Assembly: GCA_039545295.1 (NCBI GenBank)
Contig: BCIK01000026.1
Location: forward strand, 1 to 64,000
Length of the DNA stretch: 64,000 bases
Source: Udeniomyces pyricola
Lineage: Eukaryota > Basidiomycota > Tremellomycetes > Cystofilobasidiales > Mrakiaceae
Direction: 5' to 3'
Shown: positions 52,924-64,000 of the stretch, piece after piece
How positions within the stretch are numbered: position 1 is the first letter of the stretch
Layout of the letters: each line of letters begins with the position of its first letter
Program-made: the position numbers and the translations under genes
The notes under the pieces: generated by a model
Database searches by the model: none
What the model was told of the DNA's origin: nothing
The model's input: the letters and a program-made list of their open reading frames with translations, nothing else

Positions 52924-53938
52924 GATGGGTGAGGTCGCTCCAAAAGCGACGTTCCTTGCGGACGGTGATTCTGCGACAGCGGTCGCAACTGGGGGAGTGA
53001 CATACGAAGAACGTCGTAGACTCCAGCGGCACTCGGATATATGGCTGTACGTGCGATGGTCAGGGTGACTTTGAGAGGCCCAAGGAGTGGGAGCTCAGAC
53101 GTAGGATGGAAAGAGGCAGAGGACAGATCAACTTATGTCGTTTCCTGTGCCATTTCTTTTCCCCTGTACTTCGGCCCTCTAGCTTCCCAACTTGAGGTTG
53201 AGGCCGATGTTGTCGTGTCTCCAGTTTTCTTTTTGTTTTGCGCCACTCCGACTCTGTTTTTTTTTTCTTTTTCTTTTTTTTCATTTATATTTTTTCATTT
53301 ATTTTTTTCTTATATGTTTTTCATCCATCTGTCATGTATTTTCTCTGTGTTGATTTTGTCTTGAGATATAACCCCGTTCAAGGACTGTATCCGTTAAATG
53401 ACTTTGAGTACGTCTTATGCATTAGTCTTTGACATTGAATGAACTTGTCCGCGAGCAAACAACAACCTCAGGTGCGTTCAGACTGGGTCGCGGTCGATGG
53501 TGCACCTGATGTGGAGATATATGTGTTATGTACTCAACATAATTAATTGCGGTACGAGTAGTTTAGTTGACTGACTGCGGATTGTGCCAAGTCGCTCTGA
53601 TGACTTATACGACGATGACAATGACGATGACGATGACGATGACGATGACAGGCCGTTGACGCGTTTTTGTTGATTGGGTGTGCAAGATACCAAGTGACGG
53701 TGATGGAATGATATTGAGAAAACATATATATCTAACAAGCTGCTGTGAAACAAACGAGTGAGTGAGCCAGTGACGTGTACCGTCTGAGTACTTATGTACC
53801 TATCTATATGTCGAGTTTGCGTACTGCGTCGAGCGTCGCGCGGCCGTCGAACCAATACCTGTCCGTCAGCCCTTCATCGATCCCCCTCTCCCCCAAGCCA
53901 TCACTCATAATCCATCAGTCTCCTCCTCAATCAGTACC
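52924..53938. other. Intergenic region with possible TF remnant, T-rich tract and microsatellite
   Basis: Just after the transcription-factor stop, the plus frame from 52925 stays open for about 40 codons and contains TYEERRRLQRHSDIWL, which looks coding and may be a displaced piece of the same gene. A T-rich tract runs from about 53228 to 53330. A (gatgac)-type microsatellite lies near 53610-53652. The rest shows nothing. Confidence 0.5.
53610..53652. repeat. GATGAC-type microsatellite
   Basis: About seven imperfect units of gatgac/gacgat in a row between the transcription factor and the beta-flanking gene. Confidence 0.9.
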
Positions 53939-55896
53939 ATGGTCAGACCCTCTTCTTCATCGCCAACTTGACTTCTCTTTCCTCCTATCCGACTGACCCC
54001 ATCTTCTCTCTGTCCTTTTCCCCTTTCGATATCAGGACAACTTCATCAACGTTCGTTCCATCTCCAATCTCTTTCGAGCTCGGTCCCTCACTTGACCTGA
54101 CTTGACTATCCGCTTTGTGCATCTCTCCGTCTCATCCCAAACTAACACTCGGTACAACATGCTCTACGCCTCGAAACTCTACCCTAATGACCGATAGCTT
54201 GCCAAGAAGGGCTACGAAGCCTACGAGTCGAGCCAGCAGTCTTCCAATTCGAACCAGCAGCCTCAGGGGGGCCAGCAGCACCAGCAGCAGCAGCAGCACC
54301 ACAGCAACCAGCAGCAATACCGTGAGTCAAGTCATTCCATGCTGTTCCAGACCGTCGCGCTCGTTGGTTGCATGGTTTAAACGCTCAGGCCAATGTCAGG
54401 TTGGCCTGACTTACCATGTCACTCATCTCTCTTCTTCGTTCATCTCGGTTGAACGTCATTTGCACCCGCATCTTGTTGCCCCAACCCATCATTTACGTAC
54501 ACCCATCACAGAGAGCTACAACAACGTTGATAACAACAATTACGGAAACGACAGCTATGGCAACAACGGCAGCAGCAACAACAACTCTTTTGGAAACAAC
54601 CAGACCTCATACGGAAACAACAACCCCTCCGGAGGAAACTACAGCAGCAACTCGTATGGCCGTAACGAAGAGGAATCGTACGGTGGTAACCAGCCTCAGA
54701 TCCAAGGTGGTGCTCAGTTCAACCGGCCATCGAACCAGAACTCGTACTCTGGAGGTGGTGGACAGGGTGGACCGGACCGTGAGTAATACTCGGTCAGGAA
54801 GACAGCCCAAAGATGACGTGGCTGAAAACTGATCACTTATTGTTGTGAACATCATACGCTCGCTTCTGCTCGTCGCATACCAATGTCCGCCCAATATTCC
54901 CTCTCTCACTTTGTACAGTGGACGATGATGAGGTCATCCGAACGGCTCGCAAGCACTCCAACAACAGTGATAACGACGGATCCAACGATTCGGCCTTTGC
55001 TTCGGCTCTTTCGTTTGCCAAGAACCACTTCATGTCGTCTGGCACACCCACCTCTGCCGCGACTGAGCCTATCGATGAGAACCGAGCCCAGCAAGCCCAC
55101 AACCAGGCCTACAACAATGGGAACGCCGGTAACATGGACAGCTCTTCAATGGCGATGGCCGCGGCAATGCAGGCTTTGAAAGCCTTCACCGGTGGACAGG
55201 GCGGAGCGAGTGGCGGAAGTAACAACGGACAGACTGGAGGACAGAGTCAGATGGTAAGTCTGGACCCAGGCCTTGCTGCAGCGATGGAGGGAGTTCTCGT
55301 CTCTGGCCTGTCAATGTGCTCACAATTCAAGGAGCAAGGGGAATCATCAGAATCAGAGTATGGATGGCTGATTGATTTGGTTGGGTATGGCTTTCTAGAT
55401 TGGCATGGCCATATCTGAGGCCCAGAAGCTCTTCTCCAACAACACCACCAACGGCAAGACCACAGATGGCAAAGGACAGCAAGGTAAACGCAACCATGTG
55501 ATCCAATGCGTCGACTGGATTTTTATTTGCATGCCCAATGACGAAAAGCGATCTAAGAGCTGATCCATCCTGAACCCGTTCTCGTTCGGCCTTCCTACGT
55601 GCTCGGACCAACCTATGCATAGATGTTTTGAACCAGGCTGCTGGATTCGTCATGAAGCTTCTCATCCAGTCCAAGTTCTCGGGCATGATGGGTGGTTCAT
55701 CGGGTGCCGCCTCGGGTGGATCCGGAGGCTTGGGAGGACTCATGAGTGCGTCTATCGATCTCTACTCTTTCGTCCATTCTTGCTCCTGACATGTTGGATC
55801 GAGACCCACAGGACTGACGTAGAATTTTCATCTGACCTGTTCTTGACCCTTCTTCCCCTTTCAATCTGACTAGGCTTGGCTCAAAAGTTCATGTAG
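53939..55896 (+). CDS. Beta-flanking-type fungal protein with Asn/Gly/Gln-rich region
   Basis: Conserved fungal protein of unknown function, annotated in many genomes as beta-flanking protein. The start codon ATG (53939-53941) is the last codon of exon 1. Exon 2 is only 15 nt (54036-54050, DNFIN). Exon 3 begins at 54198 with LAKKGYEAYESSQQSSNSNQ. A long Asn/Gly/Ser/Tyr-rich segment follows (SYNNVDNNNYGNDSYGNNGS and similar). The conserved core is DDDEVIRTARKHSNNSDNDG, FASALSFAKNHF, PIDENRAQQAHNQAYNNGNA, AAAMQALKAFTGGQGG, IGMAISEAQKLFSNN and DVLNQAAGFVMKLLIQSKFS. The final exon gives SLAQKFM, the usual family ending. The order of these blocks and the M-D-x-F-I/L-N-L-A-K start fit the family well. 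The prion-like low-complexity part suggests condensate-type behaviour, which is inference. Confidence 0.85.
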
Positions 55897-56112
55897 AGCT
55901 ATGATTTGGGAAGTTGTGACCATTGTTAATCAGTAAAATGACTTTGTCAGATCGTACCTCAATTAAGCCAAATGTTGTCACAACTGTATCGGACCCGATC
56001 AGCGCGCATCTTTGTTCAAGTTTATTTTTATTTTTATTTTTTCGAAACCAGCTAAGCCCAGTCTTTGATATGTTGTATCAGTGAGAAACGATCATGAATC
56101 GATCGAAGCCTC

Positions 56113-59100
56113 TCAATCTTCCAGAGGAGGAAGAGCACGCCGACACTGTGGACAGATCTGGCGCACAGCAAGCCACTGTCCAACCGACGAGGCGAGACGA
56201 GAAAGAGACGAGATGTCAAGACACCACAAGAGTCAGCGCAAAGTAAAGTTTCACTCGGCCGATGCCGTGGTTTGGGGGTCAGATAAGCGAGACTCACCGG
56301 TCTCAAACACTCCGTGTGAAATGCATGTCCGCAAGGACCCATGGCCCGCTCTGAACTCGCTTCCTCGTCCCCTTTGCTGGCGATCTCATCCATGCAAATC
56401 GCGCAATCCTCGACTTCGCCCGTGCCAAGCTCGAGATCCGAACCGCCTGGCGCTAGCTTGAACGCCTGGTGGTGGTAATCGTAAGGTGGCGGTGGGCGGA
56501 ATCGAGCGGGAAGGAAAAAGGCGGGAGAAGACGTCATGCTAGGGGAGTGTTGGGCTAAGAGAATGGCGAGCTGGAGGAACAACGAGGTAAGAAGGGGACG
56601 GTACCAAGCCTAACCAATACAACAGTACCGCGATAGAGATGGCGAGAGAGGCAGAAAGGTGGAGGAAGGCAAAAAAATAAATAAATAAAATCATTCGATC
56701 AACAATCACTTTCAAGCTGTCAACTGATCAAGAAACAGAGGTGAAGCATCCCTGGTACAGATTTTGTACTCACACTCTTTTGGATGAAAAACACGTTCTC
56801 CCCACCAGGGCCACCGCCTCCCAAAAAGTACCAAACGACCCACAACCTCCCCAACGAGCAGCCGACGATGTATCTCCATCGGAACGGGCTGTTCCTCAGT
56901 CGGGTCCATCTCCTCCACCGTCCTGGGCCCCCCATTGACGTCGTCCCCGAAGACGTCGGATGGCGAGCCGAGCGCACGATTTGAGGGAGCCAGAAGAGAT
57001 ATGAGATGAAGAAAAGGAAGGGCAGGACGACAGGAAGGAGGTCTGTTTGGAGGAGAAGGATGAAGATAAGAAAGAATACAAAGAAAGGAGAGAAGGGTTG
57101 AGACGAGTCTTGATGTCGAAGGTGAACGGGTATCGGGAGAGGTCGACGGGGTGCGGGCGTAGCGTTGACAGCAGGCACAGGAGGTGTAGTGGATGGGGTC
57201 GTGAGAGGAAGTGCACCAGGCATGGCGGGTGGACTCTCCAATGGATTGATGGCTGAGGTCACAGGCGGTATGAACGGCGTTTCGCTCTCAGGAGCAGCTG
57301 TTGTGGAGGGCAATGGCGGTGGAGTCGCAACCTGTGCTGTCACTGCAGGAGGAGCCGGTGATGGACGAACAGGCGAAGGTGATGGTTGAGCTGAGAGTAT
57401 GAGCAGACACCATCTCTACAAGAATTGGCGTTCGAACAAGGTTGGTTGTGGTGAGCGACCAGACACAAAAGCCAAGATAAAAGCAGTCAAGGCAGATCAC
57501 AAACAGGAGTGAAGATTGCACAGCTCAGCAAGGCGATGAAACCAGTAGCGATGAGGGGCATGGACGCTTTGCTCGGGACGAGGATGCCGACCATAATATG
57601 CTAAAAGAAGTATCAGAACAGGACGTTGGTCATTTTCCAAGAATGTGTCAGTCACACAGCGGGCGAGTCAAGCTTGGACGGCTAAAAGGGTTACTGACAC
57701 TTGAAAACATCCATCCGTCCAACATCGCTTGCATTCCGACCGACCAGAGAGCAATTTTGGCAAGTCTAGCCTGAGAGAGGGACGAGTATGTCATCTCCGA
57801 AAGTTGCAAGAGCAGAAGCCCGAGCTGAACGAATAGAGTGATGACCGCGTCTAAAGGTCCAAGATGATGGCAGACGTCACGCAAATTTAACTGTTTGAAC
57901 TTTTACATGTGAGCATTCTAAGCAAGACTCATACACACAGTTGATCGACATGCGCCAAAACAGGGGAGCACTACAGCGACCAGAGCCGTGTCAGCTAGGG
58001 ATTGCTCAGGTGCGAGTACCGACGCTCAAGGATAAAAGTATAACTCACCTGATGGTATCCATCGTTTTTGGATCTATCACGCCTCCGATACCACATTCCC
58101 AGCTCCACCATACACCTCGCTCAAACCTTGCTTCGATATCCGTGATGGGAAGACCGGTTGGTTGGTATATCTCCTGCTCAAGAAGATCTAAATCCTCGTT
58201 CTTGATGCCAGATGCTGCCCGTCCACGGAAATTGTGAAGGGCGTCAGTGTTTGCGGTGGTGGCCTGTACGAGGCCAACATCAATCACAGAAGCATACATC
58301 ACTCACGCAACGGTTGCAACTGAAGGACAATGTGGAGAGGGCAGTTGGTCGGCGGTGCTTCGTCAAGCAAGAAAGGTGAGGAAACCTCCGACGATGAAAC
58401 CGAAGATGAGCCCAGCCGCTTCATCCGCTCCACTTTCTCAGCCAATTCGCGCAGGACAAGCGGCTCAAGCTCCTTTCTTGCTGTCGAGTTGGGCGGGAAG
58501 AACAGCGGGAGTTGAGATATGGCGATATCCTCTCTGAAAAGTACGATGAAATCACACGTTTGCTGTCAGTGAGCATATACCCAGGAAGGAGAGACGACAA
58601 TGCTGCCAGGGATAGAAACCGTACGAGTCAGGGGAGGCAATCAGATACAGCGTGCCGTTTGGAAGAGAGTGAGCCCCGTGAAACTGATAGGATCTTGAGT
58701 CGCCAGTTTCGGTCCGTCCAAGCTCGATGGTTCCCTAGTTTGATCAAAAGTAGTGGATATGCCCCCCTCGTCAAGGCTTTGTGGAAGACGACCTTAACCC
58801 TGACTTCTTCGATGGACAACAAACGTTCAAGCTTACCTTGACGGCTGACCAGGTCATATTCCCGCTTTGTCCCGGCCTGGCCGGGTTGTGCTTCACACCC
58901 CACCATCCCTCACGGAACGTGAGCGCAAATGCGAGGGGTTGAACAACGGACACGTCTTCTAGACGGGGGAGCCAAGAGAATGAGGACAAAAGTGTACGAG
59001 CATTCGTTTGGTTCCGGAAATAAGGAGGGCCAGAGAGGGGTGGGACGACAGCTGAAGTCGAGTTTTGTGAAGCGGGCCGATGTTGTCGAGGAACGATTGC

Positions 59101-59970
59101 GTTCGGTGAAGAAAGAGGGGAGGGGCTGGCGGAGAACGCTTTGCTAGGATCGGCAGTGTTTTCCAAAGGCAACGCTGTAGAGTTGTATATAGGGACAGGA
59201 AGAGGATGAAAGACGGGATTGGCCAAGCTCAAGGTCGAGATGTACGAGGTGAGGACGTGTGAAGAAGTATTGGACCACAGCGATGGATCCGAGAGATTGA
59301 ATGTGAACGCTCGCGCGTGAGGAACGAAACCCGTCACGTTGCGAGCAAATAGTCTGGACACGGGTAAGTCGATCGCCAGATCGTGTTTAGTGGCCGTGGA
59401 AGGAAGGTAGAGAGAGGAAACTAGATCGTGCGGGGATGGGAATGGCTGTCAAAAGAAAGGAAGAAACGCAAGGATCAGCGGGGAAGGCTTGATATGTGTA
59501 GACTGTCGAAGCAAGCTAGGGACCAACGTAAGCTGGGTCGGTATGGTTTGCTATATAAGCAGTGTCACCAGTAAGTGTAGCATTGAAGAGCTGGAGATCC
59601 CGGACCGCTTGGTCGAGGGGGGCTAGTGGAGACAGATCGATAGAGTCGAAGCCTGTCAGTTCTTCGTTACTACGCACCCAACACGAACGGCCCAGGCCGA
59701 AGACGGACACGTCGGTCTGCTCGGCCACTCACACAATCTCGACCTCGTCTCAGCCCCAGAGACTCCTAAGCCTTCACCCACCCCAGCAACCGGACTGGTG
59801 TTATCCTCGGTGCCGCCTCCACCAAGCCTGTTTGAGTTGAGGAGAAAGATGAGGAGCAGCATGAAGAGGAACGTCGATGCCGACGACTGAGCCGGTGGTG
59901 GCTGTCTGCCTGTCGGGTCATTTGGGGCGCGCGCATGATGTGGCGGAGGGAAACCAAGGGGACGCTCCAT
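56113..59970 (-). CDS. TUL1: Tul1/Dsc1-like RING E3 ubiquitin ligase of the Golgi/endosome Dsc complex
   Basis: Multi-pass membrane RING ligase that marks membrane proteins, and in some fungi activates sterol-response factors. The start (ATG 59970, MERPLGFPPPHHARAPNDPT) precedes a hydrophobic segment STFLFMLLLIFLLNSNRLG. The long lumenal part contains many N-x-S/T sites and the family blocks LFARNVTGF, LREGWW-like FREGWWGVKHNP with GNMTWSAVK, and PLFFPPNSTA. Membrane segments follow in exons at about 57.3-57.9 kb (AVITLFVQLGLLLLQLSEM, ALWSVGMQAMLDGWMF) and 56.9-57.1 kb (FFVFFLIFILLLQTDLLPVV with SYLFWLPQIVRSARHPTSS, and WRYIVGCSLGRLWVVWYFLG). The C-terminal RING reads DCAICMDEI, GPCGHAFHTECL, and after an intron ICPQCRRALPPLED. 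FWLPQIVRSARH and the placement of the RING at the extreme C-terminus are hallmark features of Tul1/Dsc1. Confidence 0.92.
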
Positions 59971-60257
59971 CGTGGGGACCTCGGCAGGCTAGGGGAACTC
60001 TGAGGTTTGGGCTGTCTTGTAAATTGTGATGAGGGCGTTTGATGTGAAGAGAGGCGGTAGATGTCGTTGGGTTGATGATGACAAGTGCTTGATCTGATCT
60101 GGTGATGGAATGATTAAGCAAGCTGATCATCCATCATGCATCATCGATCATCAATAGACTGTAATATTCATCGGTTACCAGACATGTTGGCACAAAATTT
60201 AGAACCGTGACTCCGAGCCTTGACGATATTACGATTTTCATTCATTCAAGACTGTAT

Positions 60258-61905
60258 CTATTGCTTGTTTTTAGCTTCCCATTCAGCCCGAGCCTTGACC
60301 TGCTGCTGCATGCCTAGTGCCGAAGCGGCAATCTCCTTCTGCTCCTCCGTCCTCTGACCGAGATCGATCTCTTCCCCAAAATCGCCTTCCTCCTCTCCTT
60401 CCTGCATCACTTTCGCATCCCGGACCCCTTGCAGCACGCGAGAGTGGTCTAGAGTGTGCGACGCAAAGATGCCCAGAGAGGCAAACGTTCGTCCCGAAGA
60501 AAACGTGATGACCTCGCCCTCGAGATTGGTGATCTCGCCTCCACTCTCTGTCACAAGGAGAGAGCCCGGAGCGTGGTCCCAAATCTTTTCGTCGTAGACC
60601 TCATTTCGGGGTAGTCTCACTCGGAAAAAGACTCCTCCATTGCCTCGGACGAGTTCGGCGTACTTTGCTTGCGAATCGATCTGAAGTGGCGGCACTCGAA
60701 TGCCGAGGCGGTAGGCGGCTAACGTCGAAAGTGAATGATCCGAGTGACGGGCGTCGTGAGACTCGAGGAGGGGGGTAGCAGACGAAAGCCGGGCGATTTG
60801 AAGCTTGGTGCGAACCGAAGGCGATGCAAAGGGAGCCTGGGGTGTTTGGACGTCACAGAAAGGGCAAGAAAGGAAAAAAAAAATGGCCAGCTTCAACATG
60901 TGGGAATGTGTAAGGAGACCTGGGAATTCTCCAAATCGGTCATGATCACGCACCGAGTAAGCACCCTTCCCCTTGACGGCGACGAAAACCAAGCCCTTTT
61001 CGCCTTCTTCTCCTTTGGCGTTGCTGTCAGTGAGCATGTTTGGGCAGCCAATGACAGATAGGATGGGCTGACCGTCCTCGATCAATGCTAGGCAAACAGC
61101 GTACTGTCCACCGCGGACGAAACCTACTCAAACACGAGAGTTGATATTCAGATCAGTATAGTGGTTGGAAAGGTTCTCGGACATGGTGTAGACAACAAAC
61201 CTTTGGTGCCATCGATGGGATCACAAGTCCAGAATCGACCCGATCCACCTTCGAACGAAGCTCCTCTGTCAACAGCCTTCAAGATCCTGTTCGTAGGTCG
61301 AGCCGTTGCTTTGTCAGTCATGCTACAGTCGTATGAATTAACACTAGTAGCAGCGAACGACTGACTCGTCGACCTCCAAAGGCGGTAATCCTCCCTCCTG
61401 AAGAGTTTCGTTGACGAGCTCGACAGCTCGAGCACGAAGGGCCGCGTCTTCGCGAAGCGAGTCAGCGTCTTCCTCCCCCACCAGCGGATCAAGGGGAAAA
61501 GACCGCGACAGAATGTGCGAAATGAGGGATTGAGAGGACAGGTCGGCGACTACGTATGGCAAGCAGAAAGGGCAAGACATCCATACCGATTGGGTCAGCA
61601 AAGTGTCGATCGCGTCGATCTACACGGGGTAGATGCCCACAGCATATAAAAATACGAACCCGTAACGGGAGTCTTATCATCCTTTTCCAAAACTTCTCCC
61701 TTGACCAGCCGGTGGAAGACCTTGAGTGTAAGTGAGCTGGCCATCTAGAATAAGAAAGATAGGACGGGGAAAGAACAGGATAGCGGGTCAGCTCAAGGGC
61801 TCTTACCATTTGGTCCATATGATGAAGAGTTCAAGATGTTACCAGAACAGCCTCGAGGGCGACAGCCTCTTCCTTGGCGAGGTAATTTGAGGTTTCAGCG
61901 GACAT
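60258..61905 (-). CDS. MET22: 3'(2'),5'-bisphosphate nucleotidase (Met22/Hal2)
   Basis: Converts 3'-phosphoadenosine 5'-phosphate to AMP in sulphate assimilation, and is a known lithium/sodium-sensitive target in fungi. Start ATG 61905: MSAETSNYLAKEEAVALEAV. The next exons give SSLTLKVFHRLVKGEVLEKD and VTVADLSSQSLISHILSRSF with PLVGEEDADSLRED; the metal-binding Glu/Asp are in VGEED. DPIDGTKG is the metal-binding phosphatase signature. Later blocks are LIEDGQPILSVIGCPNM, GKGAYSV, RGNGGVFFRVRLPR and KIWDHAPGSLLVTESGGEIT, the second signature W-D-x-A-x-G. The C-terminus ends AEWEAKNKQ. All inositol-monophosphatase-superfamily catalytic residues are present. The exon order is clear, with at least five introns. 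Confidence 0.95.
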
Positions 61906-62565
61906 GATGATGGCCGGCTGCGTGAACCAAAGATGAAGCAGTCAAAGCGAATGTACGACATCATGGGCCTGGATTAGTTAGCGATCATAGGGATCTCACT
62001 ACGGTGATGATAGTAAGCATTGAAAGATTAATGTCATAGATCTTAGATGCTTGATCAGCCTCAACCGCTCAACTCCTCCCTCTTAGGTGCGTGTTAGCCC
62101 CGAGGGGAGAGTCTGACAGTCCCTTAGTTTCAGAGGACTCGGACACCCGATCAATCTCTGACGCGTCCCTTTCCTCGCCAGCGCATTGAAGCGCATGTCT
62201 CGCCTCTGCTATCGTGTGATGAACCACTAGCTGACTCACACAGAGCAAAAGACGCAGAAATCGAAGGGAGGGCGACTGGGTCGTTTGATGGTGATAGTGA
62301 CGACCTGCAAACTGGCTTCGAACGATCGATTCATGAGCAGCACTAGCGTCACTTGGTAAATTGGGATGCCTGCGCACGGTCACGTGATTCATGGGGTGAT
62401 GTTTTCGTAATTGAACATCTTGACCCCTCGCAGACTTTCGCTTTGCATCATACTGCAACGGACAACATAGTCATCTAATGTGTTTTCGTTGAGAACAGCT
62501 GAGACACCACTGTGAGTGGTACTACCTCAACCTCTAACCACATCCATACATTCTCCGGTCCTAGA
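61906..62565. other. Intergenic stretch between MET22 and SEN15
   Basis: MET22 promoter side and SEN15 3' flank. The minus-strand frame at 62069-62458 shows no domain. No repeat or RNA gene seen. Confidence 0.4.
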
Positions 62566-63560
62566 TCACTCTGGTACATCATGTGGCTTTTCTACGCCCC
62601 TAGCGATTCTGTAGTACACCACTGTCGAATCCTTTGAGACGATCGCAGTGTAGATGACGGGAGGATCCTGCTCCCCTTCGACGCCAACGGGCGGTACTGG
62701 CCGGGCAGACGGGGATGAGACGCAAGAGCGAGGAGGTTGCGGCGGGGAATGAGGCAGGCCGGCCGCCAGGTAAGCTGGATGCTGTAGGAGGGTAGCAAAG
62801 ACGGATTTGAACCTGCGAGAATATGAATCAACACATGGTGATCAGGTAAGGAGCGACTGGAGTTAGTCCCAGAGCTGGAACACGAAGGGATGAAGCCGGG
62901 CTCAGCAGAATAGCTCACGAACCATTTGACGGAGAGGGATTCGTTCAAAGCAAGAGGAACGATGACTCTCGGACGGTCCTATAGAATGGATACCAGAACC
63001 ATGTCAGCATTATTCCAAATATGAGCATGCCTACCTACATGTAGCCTGACTCCATATAGCGGCCAGGGGAAGCAGGCCAAGGAAGATAACTTTCACTGAC
63101 ACCTTGATGCCGGACCGCCAACAGAAACGGTCGCTTTATGGGTATCAGAGAGGATTTGGATGGGTTAGGAGGTGCGTCCTCGGACGAGGACGAGGTGGAT
63201 GAGTTTGCCGATTCGAGCATATACGGAGAGACTGAGAGCCATTTTTGAGCTGTGGATGAGAGTGTGCAAACGTGAATATGAGGTGGAAGAAGACGGACCC
63301 AGGACGTTTTTACGCGCAGTCGGGGAGAGTAACCGGAAGGGTGCGGTCGAGGGAAACAAAAGGGCTTGAGTCAGTGTCATGCTCGTTCGTCCGTGCCACA
63401 CTGGTGGTTCGAGCGAGGGTATCCCCCAGCCAACGAGGATCCGTGGAGCACTGAGTATACATACAAAGAACGAGGTCGTTGTAGACGAGGAATGTGACGC
63501 CCGCATGTTCGGGGGTTTGTCGAAACGTTGACTCGAGAGTCAGGTACTGATTGGGCCGAG
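62566..63560 (-). CDS. SEN15: tRNA-splicing endonuclease subunit Sen15 (5' end unresolved)
   Basis: Structural subunit that pairs with Sen34 in the tRNA intron endonuclease. Recognised from family-typical text in order: YLTLESTFRQTPEHAGVTFL with VYNDLVL (about 63440-63560), QKWLSVSPYMLESANSS and KRPFLLAVRHQG (63115-63240), DRPRVIVPLALNESLSVKWF (about 62930-62985), HPAYLAAGLPHS and, at the end, PVIYTAIVSKDSTVVYYRIA with GVEKPHDVPE (62566 to about 62800). A phase-consistent chain exists: donor after HQG (GTCAGT), acceptor before DRPRV, donor after KWF (GTGAGC) and acceptor CTACAG before HPAYL. The coding frame is open upstream of YLTLES to a stop near 63620, but contains no ATG, so the first exon or start lies further upstream and was not found. 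The Pro-rich insert before PVIYTAI is unusual. Confidence 0.8.
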
Positions 63561-63620
63561 AAAGATGAATGGACGGGTAGAGGTCAATATTGACTCTATC
63601 AGCCAGAGATACTCGGAATC

Positions 63621-64000
63621 ACCGTCTCAGACAAAACAACAGGCCAGACCGATGTCAAGGGGGCGAGTCAAGCGGGATGGGGCAAGGCAAGGTGTGGACG
63701 GAATTCGGGAAATGAAATCCGAATGGACGAACCGAAGGATGGTTCTCCATGGACCGGGTGGCGGTGAGGGCGATGAGGTGGTGTGGAGGGTGTGTGAGAT
63801 GAGCGGATATGGATATACGCTGTGCTGCAATGGGGGAAAGCAGTCTATCTGATTTGGCTCAAAGTGGTGGGATCGTTGTGAGTTGATGAATTCCAGTATG
63901 AAGCCATGCCCGCCGGTGTGGCGTGTTGGACTGGAGGATGCGGTAATACGCGGTTGTTGGATGATCGATGAAATGAATTAAATAATGAGCACAGCTTTAA
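63621..64000. other. Right end of the window, unresolved
   Basis: Probably contains the missing first exon and promoter of SEN15 on the minus strand. The short open frames here have no recognisable domain. Confidence 0.35.

Noticed and set aside
53228..53330. T-rich tract as the tail of a retroposed gene or element
   Set aside because: No target-site duplication and no adjacent processed copy were seen; more likely low-complexity intergenic sequence.
54132..54317. Minus-strand Leu/Val-rich frame with apparent membrane character
   Set aside because: It mirrors the Gln/Ser-rich exon of the beta-flanking gene.
62800..62825. tRNA B-box-like text (GGTTCAAATCC on the minus strand)
   Set aside because: No A box or cloverleaf arms could be placed around it, and it falls at the intron/exon border within SEN15.

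Overview
The window looks like a stretch of nuclear chromosome from a basidiomycete fungus, most likely a yeast-like Tremellomycete-type genome. The reasons are intron-dense genes with many short GT-AG introns, several very short exons, close gene packing on both strands, and fungal families such as a Sen15-like tRNA-splicing subunit, a Tul1/Dsc1 Golgi ubiquitin ligase, a Met22/Hal2 phosphatase, Syf1 and a C2H2 plus Zn2Cys6-like regulator. The lineage call rests on gene style and is an inference. One unresolved base (n at 469) marks it as draft sequence. No operons, CRISPR arrays, rRNA or convincing tRNA genes were seen.

Left end (1-3.2 kb): an unresolved stretch, then the decayed pol remnant of a Ty3/gypsy retrotransposon (reverse transcriptase and RNase H pieces with stops and frame changes).

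3.8-13.1 kb, all minus strand: a hemerythrin-like protein with an optional presequence, a protein with two copies of a fungal domain of unknown function, a membrane-anchored endonuclease/exonuclease/phosphatase-family hydrolase, and an SLC25 mitochondrial carrier containing an 11-nt exon.

14-21.9 kb: a His/Gln-rich Rxt2-like chromatin protein (+), a peroxisomal acyl-CoA thioesterase ending in SKL (+), a GPATCH8-like G-patch/zinc-finger protein (-), and a small secreted protein (-).

23-38.8 kb, plus strand: a full-length ABCC-type ABC transporter, a voltage-gated proton channel (Hv1) homologue with an 8-nt exon and an unusually weak S4, and the spliceosomal HAT-repeat protein Syf1.

38.9-49 kb: a small GAIG-repeat protein (-), a secreted and probably GPI-anchored GMC oxidoreductase (-) with a tandemly duplicated G-rich upstream region, a UPF0538 protein (+), and a two-TM small membrane protein (+).

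50-64 kb: a possibly damaged transcription factor with two C2H2 fingers and half a Zn2Cys6 motif (+), a beta-flanking-type low-complexity protein (+) whose start codon stands at the end of its own exon, the Tul1/Dsc1-like RING ligase (-), Met22/Hal2 (-) and Sen15 (-, 5' end unresolved).

Most genes are ordinary housekeeping functions placed side by side without evident shared pathways. Exon structures were read by eye from frames, splice consensus and family conservation. Gene spans run from start codon to stop codon and include introns.
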